Shown here: in pieces, positions 20,484-21,445 of the stretch
How the letters are laid out: each line of letters opens with the position of its first letter
Numbering within the stretch: the first letter of the stretch is position 1
IMG/VR virus record: IMGVR_UViG_3300010885_064935
Coordinates: 1 to 21,445 of that record
DNA length: 21,445 bases
Reading direction: 5' to 3' (one strand)
Source of the DNA: a virus
The notes under the pieces: generated by a model
Database searches by the model: none
What the model saw: the letters and a program-made list of their open reading frames with translations, nothing else
What the model was told of the DNA's origin: nothing
Position numbers and translations under genes: made by a program

Positions 20484-21445
20484 ATGCCCTCTCAATTGGT
20501 CGTGTCGCTCATGTTATTTGCAACCTTAGCGGGAGCGTGTACAAAGGGGAAAGAGTTTACAACAGGTGTGAAAGGTATTGGTGAGGCGGTCTGTGTAGCT
20601 ACATCCGATGTATCTACATCCAATGTAGCTACATACACATGTAAAATTGTTCCTATAATGGAACAGTTGCCTATTGGTTCATATTTGAATGACAACACAT
20701 TTACATGTGTATGCGATAATGAACGTTGCGCACCAACTACACAGATTCAATTTTCCAATATTGATTGGAATTCTTTAAATCATTTATATACATATACCAG
20801 CCCGGTCTATTCAGTTGGAAACAATTGGGTGCGTGATGTAAAGTGCCACGATGATACACTTACAACAATTCAGTATAGTGCAAGTGATGGAGCACTTGCA
20901 AAAATACCAGAATGTCATATACGCAACAGCGTTGCTGCGCGTCAATTGCAAGTGAGCCCTTTAGCCACAGTGCCGGCAAGCATACGACCTAGCATGTCTA
21001 GTACACCAAGCCGCCCTAATACCGCCTCGCCTACAGCCAGTCGGCGCGTCCTAGGAACTCTAAGCGCTACAATAACCCGTACTCGCGGCATCCTAGGAAC
21101 CCCTAGCGCTACAACAACGCGCAGTCGTGCTATTGTAGGAACCCCAAGCGGCACAACAACGCGCAGTCGTGCTATTGTAGGAACCCCGAGCGGTACAACA
21201 ACGCGCAGTCGTGCTGTTTTAGGAACCCCGAGCGGCACAACAACGCGTAGTCGTGCTGTTTTAGGAACCCCAAGCGGTACAACAACGCGTAGTCGTGCTA
21301 TTGTAGGAACCCCAAGCGGTACAACAACGCGCAGTCGTGCTATTGTAGGAACCCCAAGCGCTACAATAACCCGTACTCGCGGCATCCTAGGAACCCCAAG
21401 CGGTACAACAACGCGCAGTCGTGCTATTGTAGGAACCCCAAGCGC
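20484..21445 (+). CDS. Secreted or surface Cys-rich protein with 14-residue repeats; 3' end cut by window
   Basis: The frame is open from ATG 20484 to the window end (320 codons, no stop), so the gene continues outside. The N-terminus MPSQLVVSLMLFATLAGA resembles a signal peptide (ATG 20511 would shorten it). Residues of about 20-150 form a domain with several cysteines (TYTCKIV, TFTCVCDNERC, VKCHDD, PECHIR) that could pair in disulfides. A Pro/Ser/Arg linker leads into tandem repeats GTPSGTTTRSRAIV, nine complete units plus a partial tenth. The repeat is Thr/Ser/Arg-rich, as in stalks or O-glycosylated surface proteins. A TCTA core at 20459-20462 in AT-rich sequence lies 21 nt upstream, so late expression is likely. 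The nearby fucosyltransferase fits a glycosylated surface role. No family is recognised. Confidence 0.75.
   Translation, partial: MPSQLVVSLMLFATLAGACTKGKEFTTGVKGIGEAVCVATSDVSTSNVATYTCKIVPIMEQLPIGSYLNDNTFTCVCDNERCAPTTQIQFSNIDWNSLNHLYTYTSPVYSVGNNWVRDVKCHDDTLTTIQYSASDGALAKIPECHIRNSVAARQLQVSPLATVPASIRPSMSSTPSRPNTASPTASRRVLGTLSATITRTRGILGTPSATTTRSRAIVGTPSGTTTRSRAIVGTPSGTTTRSRAVLGTPSGTTTRSRAVLGTPSGTTTRSRAIVGTPSGTTTRSRAIVGTPSATITRTRGILGTPSGTTTRSRAIVGTPS
21054..21445 (+). repeat. 42-bp in-frame tandem repeat array, open at the window edge
   Basis: Units of exactly 42 bp begin at 21054, 21096, 21138, 21180, 21222, 21264, 21306, 21348, 21390 and 21432 (the last partial). Consensus protein unit: GTPSGTTTRSRAIV. 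Variants occur: ATITRTRGIL in units 1 and 8, ending VL in units 4 and 5. Units 1 and 8 share the same unusual codons, suggesting duplication of a seven-unit (294-bp) block. A degenerate unit precedes the array. Confidence 0.95.

Noticed and set aside
20942-21385. Open minus-strand frame of 147 codons with VVVPLGVP-type repeats
   Set aside because: It is the antisense of the 42-bp repeat array. The unit length is a multiple of three, so any stop-free frame stays open; the plus-strand frame has a signal peptide and a unique domain.
21054-21445. CRISPR-like regular repeat spacing
   Set aside because: Units are directly adjacent with no unique spacers and encode an in-frame protein repeat.

Overview
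The window looks like part of the genome of a large nucleocytoplasmic DNA virus, most likely in or near Imitervirales (the mimivirus-like lineage). Three things point there. (1) Genes are packed on both strands with spacers of mostly 5-220 bp and no introns; there are no ribosomal or tRNA genes. (2) An exact 9-mer, AAAAATTGA, lies upstream of eight genes, 31-57 nt from the preferred start codon. This is the early-promoter motif known from mimivirus and Cafeteria roenbergensis virus. (3) The gene set mixes viral replication enzymes (bacterial-type topoisomerase IA, WGR-like/ATP-dependent DNA ligase, PCNA) with host-type enzymes (UBE2D-class ubiquitin E2, ornithine/arginine decarboxylase, proline dehydrogenase, GT10 fucosyltransferase). 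A GGKRKTRRN-type basic tail and a Hint-domain protein fit the same picture. A host cannot be named from the sequence.

Layout. 1-1773: 5'-truncated vanadium-haloperoxidase/PAP2-fold protein whose catalytic histidines look substituted. 1992-4310 (+): small zinc ribbon, basic-tailed unknown protein, and a PLP decarboxylase that reads better as arginine than ornithine decarboxylase and has a probable one-base frameshift at its N-terminus. 4319-6604 (-): DNA ligase, rhamnosyltransferase-like glycosyltransferase, small probably myristoylated protein. A back-to-back pair of early promoters (6640-6669) then drives that protein leftward and topoisomerase IA (6701-9148) rightward. 9184-10053: Hint protein. 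10059-11136 (-): small early gene and proline dehydrogenase, separated by a 16-bp perfect hairpin. 11220-11820: two overlapping small genes. 11877-14369: unknown early protein, cupin-like protein, unknown early protein, E2 enzyme. 14398-16135 (-): cysteine-rich putative virion protein and PCNA. 16195-17901: coiled-coil/PD-(D/E)XK nuclease-like protein. 17972-20359: small early protein, membrane protein, GT10 fucosyltransferase and an unknown protein. 20484 to the right edge: a secreted-looking cysteine-rich protein with 42-bp in-frame repeats, cut by the window end.

How the parts fit. Genes with AAAAATTGA include the ligase, topoisomerase and E2, as expected for an early set. Putative structural and glycosylation genes lack it, and a few have a TCTA core in AT-rich sequence close to the ATG, as in late promoters of related viruses. 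Many genes are followed by GC-rich hairpins in an A/T frame, often GGGGGC-TTC-GCCCCC followed by TTTTAAACCCC, which probably mark transcript 3' ends. The right end (glycosyltransferase, membrane protein, Cys-rich/repeat proteins) looks like virion-surface material. The decarboxylase and proline dehydrogenase suggest that infection changes host arginine/proline/polyamine metabolism. No gene-free stretch exceeds about 220 bp.
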